31,327 bases of DNA from a virus (IMGVR_UViG_3300025168_009084:1-31327); one strand, 5' to 3'. Counted from the first letter of the stretch, positions 15,609 to 23,455 are shown. Notes: generated by a model from the letters alone, not told the origin. Program-made: numbers and translations.

Positions 15609-15971
15609 TCAATCCGCACTTTCACTGTTGTCGATGAGGTCGATTATATCCTCAATCTTTTCGTGTGTGGGGTTACGGTGCTTGTAATCCATCAATCGAA
15701 TCATCTTGAGCATGTTATCTATGTCTGCAACATGCTGTTTGACAGGCGCAAGTATGCGTATCAGTTGCTTGATTAGTGTGGGGTCTTTGAGGATGCGTGC
15801 ATTGATACCTTGAGTGGATAGCCACATGTTGAGGGCGGGTTCATCCTTTCGTGACACCAGCACGCGTCTTACTACACGGTATCCTATTCGTGTCTTGGGT
15901 GCGAAGTGAACGCTAAGTTGGAATCGGCATTCTCTCGCCAGCCATCCGAGGAAGAAACTATCATCATCCAT
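15609..15971 (-). CDS. single-motif LAGLIDADG-like protein
   Basis: A 120-residue product from the ATG at 15971 (a GTG at 15974 overlaps the previous stop TAG). The N-terminus DDSFFLGWLARECRFQLSV aligns with the LAGLIDADG helix and first strand, with E14 in the catalytic acidic position, then GYRVVRRVLVSRKDEPAL resembles the family beta-sheet that contacts DNA, and LSTQGINARI the following helix-loop. Single-motif members act as homodimers, as homing endonucleases or DNA-binding regulators. It is not inside another gene, so if active it would be a free-standing homing-type nuclease; the LAGLIDADG glycines are largely replaced, so it may have become a binding protein. It is the last gene before the AT-rich gap. 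Confidence 0.5.
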   Translation of the reverse strand: MDDDSFFLGWLARECRFQLSVHFAPKTRIGYRVVRRVLVSRKDEPALNMWLSTQGINARILKDPTLIKQLIRILAPVKQHVADIDNMLKMIRLMDYKHRNPTHEKIEDIIDLIDNSESAD

Positions 15972-15973
15972 CA

Positions 15974-17275
15974 CTATCTCTCCATCAAGTCACCAATCTG
16001 CATTGCGTCGGACTGACCTATCGTTGTATCAATGCGTGTAAGATAAGGAGCGCGTAGTGTTTTCGTGTCATGGTCGTATGACAGTGCGTGGAATATACCG
16101 ATGAGTCCTTCGTCTATGTCCATCATACCCTGCGCATCATAGAGTCGTGCCAGTCGTTCGGGTATGTCGTCTGTTTTGACAAACGCATACCCTATCGGGA
16201 ATGGGTCGAAGCCGTCGAGGGCGGCAATCTTAATTCGTATTCCTTCGCCATCTCGGTATCCTCCGAGAATAATTAGCGGTAAGTCAAATGTTCTTCTTGG
16301 CACTATAAATCCTCCAACTGCTCCACTATGAAAGTAAGGTCGTTCAGCATCAGTTAAGCGCAACACTTCACCCTCTTCTAATGACTGCACAATCGCACGC
16401 AAATGCGCGCGGTCTTCAACCTTCTTGGGTTCGTGCGCACGCACATTCCTATTCTCCTTCCATAGATTCGGGTTGTCGTCTGTGTATAACCACTCAACGA
16501 TGTTGTCTGCTTCGTCCATCTCGCATACACAATCGTGCGTGCCTTCGATATTGGGAGAGCGTGCTACGCGTTGCGCGGTCGATGAAAAACAATAGACGGC
16601 ATCTCCCCTTCGGTGCGCGTAGTATCTCTTACCTCGCACGATGTCGTAGTGTGTGTGTTTGAACGGGAGTGACCACCTATTCCAACGAGAATAGTGTGGA
16701 GATTTGAATGGGTATGTGGGTTGAATAGTGTATTCGTGGGGCAGTGTTTCGTTTAGCGCACGCTGAATCACTTCACCTGCTGGCATGATAGAGCGCATTC
16801 GTTGAAGGTGATTGGTGTCATACTTGGTAGTGGATGCTATCGCTTGCATGATTCGTCTAAACGCTAATGAGTTTCGTCCAAACGCAAAACCCCAAAACAA
16901 CATTGCACTCAATTGTGACATCGAGTTGAATAGAATGTCAGCATTCACTTCGCCTTGAACAATCATCTCTTTGAGTTCGATGACCTGTCTTAGCGTGAGC
17001 GAGTTGGTAATTATATGCGGGGATTCGGATGCAAGTAGTGTTGGCATTTCGTGTTCGTCTATCAACGAATCGTATTCTTCGGGGAACAAACCGTAGGACT
17101 GCGCTAACATCTTTATGACATTGTGTGGCTTGATAGATGAGCGTGGGTTAGAACAGCAAATCGTGATGATGTCATGCGCGCTGTCTGTATTCGTGACGAA
17201 GAGATTAGCAAGCGTGTTTCCTTTACTCTCGTTTTGAGAGGCAAAGACCGCGTTCGCTAAGTCTTCAAACTTCAT
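15974..17275 (-). CDS. divergent ATP-dependent DNA ligase homologue, probably lacking the catalytic lysine
   Basis: The ATG at 17275 is fixed by ATGA overlap with the upstream gene and gives 433 residues. The order of features resembles ATP-dependent ligases: a helical N-terminal domain with LTLRQVIELKEM (93-104), a PTYPFKSP lead-in (186-193), a motif I-like KHTHYDIVRGKR (206-217) followed by YYAHRRGDAVYCFSS, a motif IV-like EEGEVLRL (300-307) with ERPYFHSGAVGGF, an OB-type segment DLPLIILGGYRDGEG (331-345), and a C-terminal LRAPYLTRID. In the motif I alignment the nucleotidyl Lys (KxDG) is His209, the motif V lysines are arginines, and the terminal RxDK is RIDT. So it may be an inactive or repurposed ligase. 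The ligase relationship is my reading of weak similarity. Confidence 0.5.
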   Translation of the reverse strand: MKFEDLANAVFASQNESKGNTLANLFVTNTDSAHDIITICCSNPRSSIKPHNVIKMLAQSYGLFPEEYDSLIDEHEMPTLLASESPHIITNSLTLRQVIELKEMIVQGEVNADILFNSMSQLSAMLFWGFAFGRNSLAFRRIMQAIASTTKYDTNHLQRMRSIMPAGEVIQRALNETLPHEYTIQPTYPFKSPHYSRWNRWSLPFKHTHYDIVRGKRYYAHRRGDAVYCFSSTAQRVARSPNIEGTHDCVCEMDEADNIVEWLYTDDNPNLWKENRNVRAHEPKKVEDRAHLRAIVQSLEEGEVLRLTDAERPYFHSGAVGGFIVPRRTFDLPLIILGGYRDGEGIRIKIAALDGFDPFPIGYAFVKTDDIPERLARLYDAQGMMDIDEGLIGIFHALSYDHDTKTLRAPYLTRIDTTIGQSDAMQIGDLMER

Positions 17276-17919
17276 TCCTCTTCCTCTATACCTTTCGTGT
17301 TGAATATCAATCCGCGTAGGTGTGGGGGAACTGGTTTCTCTTTCCACACAGACGGCATGATGATAACAGTGTTGTCTTCAAGAGCGCGCATTATAGTTCC
17401 TCCATCTGCCATGTCTATAATTTCGTGTCGCTCAAGGACTCGCATGTTATCCCATGTGAAGAAGAGTTCATCACCCGCAAGAAGATGATAGTCCATTGGA
17501 CTCAACGCTACTTCATCTGTGTCACCTTCATCGTGGTGACGAATAGCAACGCGCCACGACTCTTCATCGGGGTCAAGCAACATCCACTCCGCGCTTTCTA
17601 AATCAAAATTGACAAGAGGGATACCTGTGTTGGGTGATGTCCATTCTTCTGCGGCGGCTTGCGCGGCGGCTTGTGGGTCTTGAATCAGTTCTGCGTTATC
17701 AGCAACCAATTCAACGCCAATAATCTCACACACTTTCTTGATTCGTTCAAGAGGTAATAGAGATGCGGGGCTTGCTTTGAGAACGGTGAGTATGTTATCC
17801 TCGTCTTTGCGCAACACAGCATCAGCAACACCCCATGTGTCACCTATACTCATTTTTTCGTAGTGTTCACGCGTCCAGTTAATATCTTCTTCTTGTGGCT
17901 TCCAGTCGTCTGCTATCAT
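17272..17919 (-). CDS. hypothetical acidic protein (215 aa)
   Basis: An acidic 215-residue protein. It has a helical N-terminal half with LPLERIKKVCEIIGVEL (55-71) and an Ala-rich linker (DPQAAAQAAAEEW), then a beta-rich half with EWMLLDPDEESWRVAIRHH and NTVIIMPSVWKEKPVPPHL, and ends in four Glu that double as the ribosome-binding region of the ligase-like gene. No family or catalytic motif is recognised. Its coupling to the ligase-like protein (ATGA overlap) suggests a shared function. Confidence 0.75.
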   Translation of the reverse strand: MIADDWKPQEEDINWTREHYEKMSIGDTWGVADAVLRKDEDNILTVLKASPASLLPLERIKKVCEIIGVELVADNAELIQDPQAAAQAAAEEWTSPNTGIPLVNFDLESAEWMLLDPDEESWRVAIRHHDEGDTDEVALSPMDYHLLAGDELFFTWDNMRVLERHEIIDMADGGTIMRALEDNTVIIMPSVWKEKPVPPHLRGLIFNTKGIEEEE

Positions 17920-18212
17920 GTTTCATCACCTTTGAACCAACGGAACTTTTTACAGCATCGCGCGGGGACAAGGATAACTTCTCGCTTGTGGGTATGTAAA
18001 GCGATTTGATGTGGGTCTATTTGGTCACCACAAGAACACATGACTACATCACCAAGTAGGTGTGACACATAATCGAAACCTTCAATCATGTGTGACTCAC
18101 CATCATCAGTATCTATGATGATGCCTTTGAGATTCGCGTCTTCACCATTTGGTTTGATTAACCTTCCACAGTCCGTGAAATCGGACACGGCTATCTTGTA
18201 AGAAACGGACAC
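17916..18212 (-). CDS. hypothetical Cys-containing protein (98 aa), non-ATG start
   Basis: No ATG fits the start. The GTG at 18212, with GGGGGTGA just upstream, looks best; GTG at 18218 or TTG at 18224 would add only 2-4 residues. The product has KGIIIDTDDGESHMIEGF, then DVVMCSCGDQIDPHQ and LVPARCCKKFRWF: CxC and CC pairs plus HxH between them may bind a metal. The end overlaps the next ATG. No family is recognised. Confidence 0.65.
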   Translation of the reverse strand: MSVSYKIAVSDFTDCGRLIKPNGEDANLKGIIIDTDDGESHMIEGFDYVSHLLGDVVMCSCGDQIDPHQIALHTHKREVILVPARCCKKFRWFKGDET

Positions 18213-18238
18213 ATTCACCCCCAAGAGGGAGAAGGCTT

Positions 18239-18436
18239 TTATTGTTGCGCCATGAACATTGGCAACATATCGTATGTTACACCTGTAATATCACAGACAA
18301 TCTCAATCTTCTCAAAGATACCGTAAGGCACAGTTCGATAGATGAGCATGTCAACGAACGCGTCGGGGTGACCACCACATGGACAGTCTTTGTATGGTAG
18401 GATGATGACATCAAGTGGTTCTTGCGCGGGCATCAT
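18239..18436 (-). CDS. hypothetical small protein (65 aa)
   Basis: The start is ATGATG overlapping the upstream stop by ATGA. The product has KDCPCGGHPDAF near residue 16, a CxCGGH motif possibly contributing to metal binding, then a hydrophobic helix region (GIFEKIEIVCDITG). It lies in a run of small coupled genes downstream of the SNF2-type helicase. No family is recognised. Confidence 0.65.
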   Translation of the reverse strand: MMPAQEPLDVIILPYKDCPCGGHPDAFVDMLIYRTVPYGIFEKIEIVCDITGVTYDMLPMFMAQQ

Positions 18437-18720
18437 TCGCTCTCCCTCCCTATCCTCTTACCGCTTTCACACGATATGGTTTCAAAACTATGAAGACCTG
18501 TTATGGCATCAATCCATTCGTCAACACTTCTCTCTTTGATGAAACATGTGTAGCATGTCAGTTCGTCATCATCATTACGATAATAGAATGGAGAAAATTG
18601 GCATGGGTCAAGCGGAAAGGGGTTGCTTCGACGGGTCACTTTTTGGTAAAGATTTGGGTATCTGTATGTTTTACCATTCGCGCTCAACGATTTGATGCGT
18701 GGGTGTAATCTCCAACTCAT
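18433..18720 (-). CDS. hypothetical protein with one CxxC (95 aa)
   Basis: A basic N-terminus (MSWRLHPRIKSLSANGKTYR), then LTCYTCFIKERSVDEWIDA with one CxxC (C56, C59) and two isolated cysteines (C40, C84). The start overlaps the previous gene by ATGA directly after a GGTGAAGAAG stretch. It may bind zinc; no family is recognised. Confidence 0.65.
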   Translation of the reverse strand: MSWRLHPRIKSLSANGKTYRYPNLYQKVTRRSNPFPLDPCQFSPFYYRNDDDELTCYTCFIKERSVDEWIDAITGLHSFETISCESGKRIGRESE

Positions 18721-19031
18721 TCTTCTTCACCTCCTTTGATTTGATGGTTGTGTTGGTTCGTGCCAAGAATAGTTGAATGGGTCATCATTTGGAATATGTT
18801 GTATTCACTGTATGATGTCAAGTTAGCCAACGAGCCTCTATACTCGCGTCTTTCTAATTCTTCTTTCAACCTATTGAGGCGCATGACTTCAAACTTCAAT
18901 CTGCGCAATTGCTTGTGTGCAAAGTTCTTGAGAACCTTGTCACTCACATCAGTTATCGAACATTGTCTCCCACTTCTTAGTGTGAGATTGTATGTTTCAG
19001 CCGTTGGCATCTGCTCATTATCTTCTGTCAT
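18717..19031 (-). CDS. hypothetical helical protein (104 aa)
   Basis: The ATG at 19031 was chosen because AGGTGG lies 6 bases upstream; extension to 19103 would lie within the upstream zinc miniprotein. The product has a short beta segment (YNLTLRSGRQCSITDVSD) then a long basic helix (KQLRRLKFEVMRLNRLKEEL, about 48-67) likely to form a coiled coil, and ends in three Glu. It overlaps the upstream gene by 14 bases. No family is recognised. Confidence 0.65.
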   Translation of the reverse strand: MTEDNEQMPTAETYNLTLRSGRQCSITDVSDKVLKNFAHKQLRRLKFEVMRLNRLKEELERREYRGSLANLTSYSEYNIFQMMTHSTILGTNQHNHQIKGGEEE

Positions 19032-19164
19032 CTTTAACCACCTGCATTGTTCCTTTACATTTTTCAGTCGCGTGTCCGATAAGTAATTTACAGACTCCCG
19101 CACTTCTCATTCTTACGCTTCCGCATTCGCGGCATTTTCTTAATTTTCTTTTTCCATGTGTCAT
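19018..19164 (-). CDS. basic zinc-ribbon miniprotein after the helicase (48 aa)
   Basis: The ATG at 19164 overlaps the stop of the SNF2-type helicase (ATGA) and the frame ends TAA at 19018. The product starts MTHGKRKLRKCRECGSVRMR (C11, C14), then GVCKLL (C25) and TEKCKG (C36): a CxxC plus two single cysteines with H31, as in a small zinc ribbon. Nine of the first 20 residues are Lys, Arg or His, so it probably binds nucleic acid. No family is recognised. Confidence 0.65.
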   Translation of the reverse strand: MTHGKRKLRKCRECGSVRMRSAGVCKLLIGHATEKCKGTMQVVKDDRR

Positions 19165-21140
19165 AGTAATGCACCTTCTCCTTTCTTTAATTTCATCAAC
19201 AATGCTTTCCCGATTGCTTCACGCGTCTTTCCTGTTTCACCGTCAAGTATGCGGTCAACAAGTTCTGCCTTTTCAGCAACCACTTGGTCGAACATTGAAT
19301 CTATTGTGTCTTTAGCCGACAAAACAATCTTGTGGCATGTGGAGTCTTCTTGTGTCATACGGCGAACACGCGCCGCCGCTTGTTGTTCCCATGCTGGAAC
19401 CCACTCTCGCTCAACGAAGAGTGTGGTGTTAGCGTGGTCTAAGTTAACACCTTCACGCATAGCGTTGGTGGAACAGATGAGGAAAGCAATTTCTCCCTTT
19501 TGGAAACTCTCTATGATTGACTTCCTATCATCGTTATGTGTATCTCCTGTGATGATGTCCGATTTTCTCTCAAGGTCAAGACGCGTAAACAGTTGATTAA
19601 GCACATCTTTGTGATGCGCAAAAATAACCAACGGCTTTTTATTTTGGTCAAAGTAAGTTGTTGCCCACTTAACAGCCGCGTCTACCTTGAGGCGACCTGC
19701 GATATGTCGGAGTTCAGTCATCATGTTGAGAGAAAAGCCCGCGTCTGTTGAACCAAAGTCAGCCTGTTGCTTGACCCATTCCTGCATCCATGAGTTGTAT
19801 TCAACCTTGTATGCTTTCTGCGCTTCTTCGGGTAAGTCAAATGCTATGATTGTTTCAACCAACGATGGCATCTCACCTGCGATTCGTGGGTCATCCATAG
19901 AACGACGCAACATGAAGTCACGCAATATGTGGTTAAGTGGTGTGGTGATACCATCACGGCTTGTGTCTATGTTAGACGCGCCACTGAAATCCCAACCGAA
20001 AGAGTTCTTCTTAGCGTTGCAGTATTTCTTAGCGAAGGTGAAGTAGTTGGAGAAAGTTGCTGGCATCATCATGTTCAATGATGTGAAGAACTCGCTCGGT
20101 CTATTCGTAATTGGTGTTCCCGATAGCGCAATGATACCTTGAACACCCTCCGCTAATTTTAGCGCGGCTTTAGTTGAAGCGGCTTTTGGATTCTTAATAC
20201 GGTGAACCTCGTCAAAGATGATGCAGTCGTATTCGTTTGCTTTGAGATGTTCAAGACGCTTCTCCAATATGTCATAGTTGACAATGTTATAGCGCGTCTG
20301 TTCAATGTCACCCTCCCATCCGTTGATGATGAAGCATGAAGGGTTCAGCGCATCATTCATGCCTATCCATTTCTCAATCTCGTTCGCCCAATTGTGTTTG
20401 ACAATGGACGGACAGACAATCAGTGTGCGCATGTGTTGTCCAAGTATGACACAAGCGAGTGCTTGAAGTGATTTACCAAGACCCATTTCGTCTGCTATGA
20501 GGATTCGCTTACGCCCACCTGTCATATACATGACGGGTGCTACTGTTTGGTAAGGTCGCATACTGTTGAATGGTTCTTCGTCGGGTAGTTCGATGACAGT
20601 ATCAACCGCGCTTGACAGTTCCACTCGTTGTAGTGTAGCGGCGTGCGCTAACTGAACTTGTGGGTTGTCTTCGATAGCATCAGCGAGTGGGGCGTAGTGA
20701 GGACGAACCGCGTTTGCCACAGCCATAGCGGTAGCAATCGGAATCATCCAATTCTTATTCGCGTTCATCCACTTAGCGTTACCAGCCGCCGCGTCTTTCA
20801 TAGATGCGTTAATGTCTTTCCAGTTTGATTGAAAATCCCATTCGATGATGAGTTTGTCCGGCGCGGAGTATGTAGCCTTAGCACTGCCAACAGGTATGTC
20901 TATTGCATCTGCATCGTATTCTAAACCATCGACAGTGATGTCATGGTCTGCGAGAAATGTAACAGTCTTCTCAATAACATCCGCGCGGTCTTGAATTGTC
21001 CATAGACCCTTCTCTCCGTTCCATGTCATTTGAGGGAATGGTAGCGCGGCCTTCATGTCATCCTTCAAATTGAAGGGGACTTTGATGAGAGCGATGCGCG
21101 GCCCGTAGTTGTCAGTGTATCGTTCAAATGTTATGTTCAT
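19161..21140 (-). CDS. SNF2-family (SMARCAL1-like) DNA helicase/translocase
   Basis: A 659-residue superfamily 2 ATPase. The helicase core shows RPYQ (195-198), Walker A IADEMGLGKS (215-224), DEVH (310-313), ALSGTPITNRPSEF (motif III, near 340) and motif VI AARVRRMTQ near 590, all typical of SNF2 proteins. Two N-terminal modules, residues 21-50 (FNLKDDMKAALPF, then WNGEKGLWTI) and 100-133 (FQSNWKDINASMKD, then NKNWMIPI), resemble the HARP module that lets SMARCAL1-type annealing helicases rewind RPA-coated forks. A fork-remodelling role in viral replication is plausible; phage SNF2 proteins also serve in other DNA transactions. The start overlaps the upstream stop by ATGA. Confidence 0.9.
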   Translation of the reverse strand: MNITFERYTDNYGPRIALIKVPFNLKDDMKAALPFPQMTWNGEKGLWTIQDRADVIEKTVTFLADHDITVDGLEYDADAIDIPVGSAKATYSAPDKLIIEWDFQSNWKDINASMKDAAAGNAKWMNANKNWMIPIATAMAVANAVRPHYAPLADAIEDNPQVQLAHAATLQRVELSSAVDTVIELPDEEPFNSMRPYQTVAPVMYMTGGRKRILIADEMGLGKSLQALACVILGQHMRTLIVCPSIVKHNWANEIEKWIGMNDALNPSCFIINGWEGDIEQTRYNIVNYDILEKRLEHLKANEYDCIIFDEVHRIKNPKAASTKAALKLAEGVQGIIALSGTPITNRPSEFFTSLNMMMPATFSNYFTFAKKYCNAKKNSFGWDFSGASNIDTSRDGITTPLNHILRDFMLRRSMDDPRIAGEMPSLVETIIAFDLPEEAQKAYKVEYNSWMQEWVKQQADFGSTDAGFSLNMMTELRHIAGRLKVDAAVKWATTYFDQNKKPLVIFAHHKDVLNQLFTRLDLERKSDIITGDTHNDDRKSIIESFQKGEIAFLICSTNAMREGVNLDHANTTLFVEREWVPAWEQQAAARVRRMTQEDSTCHKIVLSAKDTIDSMFDQVVAEKAELVDRILDGETGKTREAIGKALLMKLKKGEGALL

Positions 21141-21511
21141 TCTTCTTCATCTCCTTCGTAGGGTTCTTCGGCTTGCTTCTCCGCTTGTCGTTCTTGCCAC
21201 CAAGTATCACCTTCAACAGCAATTTTGTGTAGCGCGTCTTTGACTAACTTATGATTACCGAAGTCAAGTGGTGGTAGTTGTCCACCAATGATACCTCCGT
21301 GTTCAGCAATCAAAGCCAATACTCTTTCCCCGCTTACCCAACCTTCGTTCTTCTCAACCTTGTTGTAGTGTTCGGGGTTGTTTGGTATGTCAATCATTAT
21401 CTCAACCATGCCGTAGGCAAAGGCCGCGTCGCTTCTTGGTGAGCAGTAGTGTGTGCTTGATGCTTGAACAGAAATGATTGTTCCGTCAGCGCATAGTATA
21501 GGAGTTCTCAT
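21137..21511 (-). CDS. conserved phage-type hypothetical protein (124 aa)
   Basis: The N-terminus MRTPILCADGTIISVQASS followed by THYCSPRSD resembles a phage protein family that I recall by its SVQAS...HYCSPR...VEIG-type signature but whose function is unknown to me. The second half (NPEHYNKVEKNEGWVSGERVL region) looks helical; the C-terminus is acidic and doubles as the ribosome-binding region of the helicase gene. Confidence 0.75.
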   Translation of the reverse strand: MRTPILCADGTIISVQASSTHYCSPRSDAAFAYGMVEIMIDIPNNPEHYNKVEKNEGWVSGERVLALIAEHGGIIGGQLPPLDFGNHKLVKDALHKIAVEGDTWWQERQAEKQAEEPYEGDEEE

Positions 21512-21837
21512 TCTTCTTCCTCTCCTATGAAATCCTTGACAGGTATTATAGTCGGCGCATGAAGGTCTTTGCTATCGAACTCGTCACTTAGTATCTCAAG
21601 GTCAACTTGCAGATTTGCGCGAACGAGAATGCCACTTTCGGCATCTCTTAGCACCATACTGCGAGCAATCAATCCATCTATGTCAAGCGCATCAACAACC
21701 CATCGGCGGTCACGGAAGTTCGTTTGGAACTCCGCCACCTTCTTTAGTTTATCAGCGCGCAAAGTCATTCTTTGTGCTTCTGCCATCATTTGTTCTTGTT
21801 TCAGTTTCAGTTTTTCTATTGCTTTTTCTGCATTCAT
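21508..21837 (-). CDS. coiled-coil hypothetical protein (109 aa)
   Basis: Residues 2-40 form a long charged amphipathic helix (AEKAIEKLKLKQEQMMAEAQ), probably a coiled coil. The remainder is beta-rich (DRRWVVDALDIDGLIARSM, ILVRANLQVDLEILSDEF) and ends GEEEE just before the next start. No family is recognised. Confidence 0.7.
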   Translation of the reverse strand: MNAEKAIEKLKLKQEQMMAEAQRMTLRADKLKKVAEFQTNFRDRRWVVDALDIDGLIARSMVLRDAESGILVRANLQVDLEILSDEFDSKDLHAPTIIPVKDFIGEEEE

Positions 21838-22334
21838 TCTTGTTCCCCTCCATACAGGGCTGGTTCGTGGTCACCCCACGACAGGTGTTTTCTTGTGCGT
21901 TCATAGTAAGCGCGGTTCGATTCTATTGAATCTTGCGAGAGTATGACAGCAGACTTCTCATCAACATAAAAGTTTCCGAAGAGAGTCCTTTGTCCATGCG
22001 GGATAGTGCCGTCAATGCGAGAAGCCACAGTGTTCAACTTCTCCATGACTTCTCTATACCCTTTGATTTCAAACTTCTCACCTTCACCCCACTTGATTGT
22101 AGCGGCGCGTGTGTATCTCATCATCCATCGAGCGTTGTCTGCTGATACGATAGCAAAGCGAACAAGCGGGTGATTATCGAGTGGTTCAAAACCAATGTCT
22201 TCGATTTCACCACCATGATGTTTGAATGCTGATACTATGATACGCGCACCTTCAAAGGCGGCACTCTCACAGTCAAGCCAACAAAGACGGTTAGCGGATT
22301 GAACAGGGTTCGCGTCAAGCACAAAGAAACTCAT
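21834..22334 (-). CDS. diverged paralogue of the DKH-motif phage protein at 23456-23968
   Basis: The N-terminus MSFFVLDANPVQSANRLCW aligns with MNIFVLDANPVEAARMMCD of the gene at 23456-23968, and the C-termini also match (SNRAYYERTRKHLSW against SAYRNYYSNDKRRFASW). The 166-residue product has lost the family signature: the DKHIPKMVVETAQ segment of the paralogue is WLDCESAAFEGAR here. It is therefore either a non-catalytic partner or a changed-specificity copy. It is coupled by ATGA to the zinc miniprotein upstream. Family function is unknown. Confidence 0.75.
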   Translation of the reverse strand: MSFFVLDANPVQSANRLCWLDCESAAFEGARIIVSAFKHHGGEIEDIGFEPLDNHPLVRFAIVSADNARWMMRYTRAATIKWGEGEKFEIKGYREVMEKLNTVASRIDGTIPHGQRTLFGNFYVDEKSAVILSQDSIESNRAYYERTRKHLSWGDHEPALYGGEQE

Positions 22335-22474
22335 TCTTCTTCACCATCCTGTCGGCAACAATCGCAGTAAAACTTAGAGCGCACTCGTTCCATTGTGTGT
22401 GGTTGTTGATATTCACTTTCGCAATCATCACACAGTTTCCATTGTATGCCATTTTCATCTGTGTAACTACTCAT
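22331..22474 (-). CDS. zinc-ribbon miniprotein (47 aa)
   Basis: Start and stop both overlap neighbours by ATGA (22474 and 22331). The product contains WKLCDDCES (C15, C18) and FYCDCCRQDGEEE (C37, C39, C40) separated by 18 residues, a typical two-knuckle zinc site. The terminal GGTGAAGAAGAATGA carries the ribosome-binding region of the next gene. No family is recognised. Confidence 0.65.
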   Translation of the reverse strand: MSSYTDENGIQWKLCDDCESEYQQPHTMERVRSKFYCDCCRQDGEEE

Positions 22475-22779
22475 GCTATCCTCTCCCATAAGAATGAAGA
22501 CTTGCTGTTACCCTTCGGAATCATTTTCCAGTGTTGAGGGAACTGTCGCAACTTGTGTGCAAGTGAAGCCGCGTTTGAAGGAATCCAATTAGCGGGAACT
22601 CTACCAAGTCGTGTTTCGGGAGTTTTTACATACTCCATGCGCTTGATAATATCAGCGGATGTATATGATTCACCTATTTCGGTAACCTTCAATGTGTATT
22701 TAACAGTGCGCGCACTTTTGTTTGCTCTTTTGTTTTGATGTCTAAAGACTCGTCCATTTCTATCACCGTATGTAGTCAT
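22471..22779 (-). CDS. hypothetical basic protein (102 aa)
   Basis: A basic N-terminus (RNGRVFRHQNKRANKSARTV), a beta strand (KYTLKVTEIGE), then YTSADIIKRM and NAASLAHKLRQFP, which could be a small helix-turn-helix-like domain near the C-terminus (residues 60-100). DNA binding is possible; the similarity is only an impression. Both ends are fixed by ATGA overlaps. Confidence 0.7.
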   Translation of the reverse strand: MTTYGDRNGRVFRHQNKRANKSARTVKYTLKVTEIGESYTSADIIKRMEYVKTPETRLGRVPANWIPSNAASLAHKLRQFPQHWKMIPKGNSKSSFLWERIA

Positions 22780-23048
22780 TCAGTCCACCCCTTAATCATG
22801 TCAACGATGTAGCCCCATTCAAAAGAATGGTTTGTGTCGCCCCATTCAAGAGCCATGTTTGTTTCAGCAAGACGGAGTATTTTCTGTTGTTGCTCACGCA
22901 ACCGCTTGACTTCTGCAAGAAGAAGTGGTGCGTCATCCATTAAGAGTGCATTAGCAATCATTACTTCTTCGGGGGTATCGGGAAGATGCCACCTTTCTAT
23001 GCGCATTCGCTCATATTCATGTCCTTCGTATTTGTCTGTGTCAATCAT
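22776..23048 (-). CDS. hypothetical protein (90 aa)
   Basis: An acidic-aromatic N-terminus (DTDKYEGHEYERMRIERW) precedes a helical segment likely to form a coiled coil (LLLAEVKRLREQQQKILRL, about 41-59), then SFEWGYIVDMIKGW. Start and stop overlap neighbours by ATGA. No family is recognised. Confidence 0.7.
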   Translation of the reverse strand: MIDTDKYEGHEYERMRIERWHLPDTPEEVMIANALLMDDAPLLLAEVKRLREQQQKILRLAETNMALEWGDTNHSFEWGYIVDMIKGWTE

Positions 23049-23452
23049 TTAATCAACTCCTTCAATCTCTTCATAGCCATCGTTACCCATTCTTCGTTGG
23101 TATCTGTTTCTGTATCATGTATGGCAAGTATGCCTTCACGCAAATGAATGAGTTCTGTAAGCAGTTTCGTTAGTGTATTTTCCCGCACCGATTCAAACTC
23201 TACAAGTTCGGGGTGGTCTTTTTCTTCGCTAACGCTCATTATAACAAGACGCGCACGCTTGAGTTCGGCAATAGCCAAGTCATTAGCGTGAATGATTTGT
23301 TTGATTGATGCGTTGTTCATCATCGGTTTCACCATACCGTTGTGTGGGTCAAAAACAGTGAGAAATTGCTTTTGTAGCAAATCTCTATCCTTCTCCAATT
23401 CTTTTATTCGTTCTTTCAGTTTCGTTTCGTTTATGTTTGTTTGTCGGGTCAT
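23045..23452 (-). CDS. coiled-coil hypothetical protein (135 aa)
   Basis: The N-terminal 35 residues (ETKLKERIKELEKDRDLLQK) and residues 55-125 are strongly helical with heptad character. GGAGG lies 8 bases before the ATG, inside the 3' end of the upstream gene; here there is a 3-base gap instead of an overlap. No family is recognised. Confidence 0.7.
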   Translation of the reverse strand: MTRQTNINETKLKERIKELEKDRDLLQKQFLTVFDPHNGMVKPMMNNASIKQIIHANDLAIAELKRARLVIMSVSEEKDHPELVEFESVRENTLTKLLTELIHLREGILAIHDTETDTNEEWVTMAMKRLKELIK

Positions 23453-23455
23453 TGT

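Noticed and set aside
17276-17347. Longer N-terminus for the ligase-like protein (start at 17347)
   Set aside because: The extension is the end of the upstream gene read in another frame; the ATGA overlap at 17272-17275 fixes the start.
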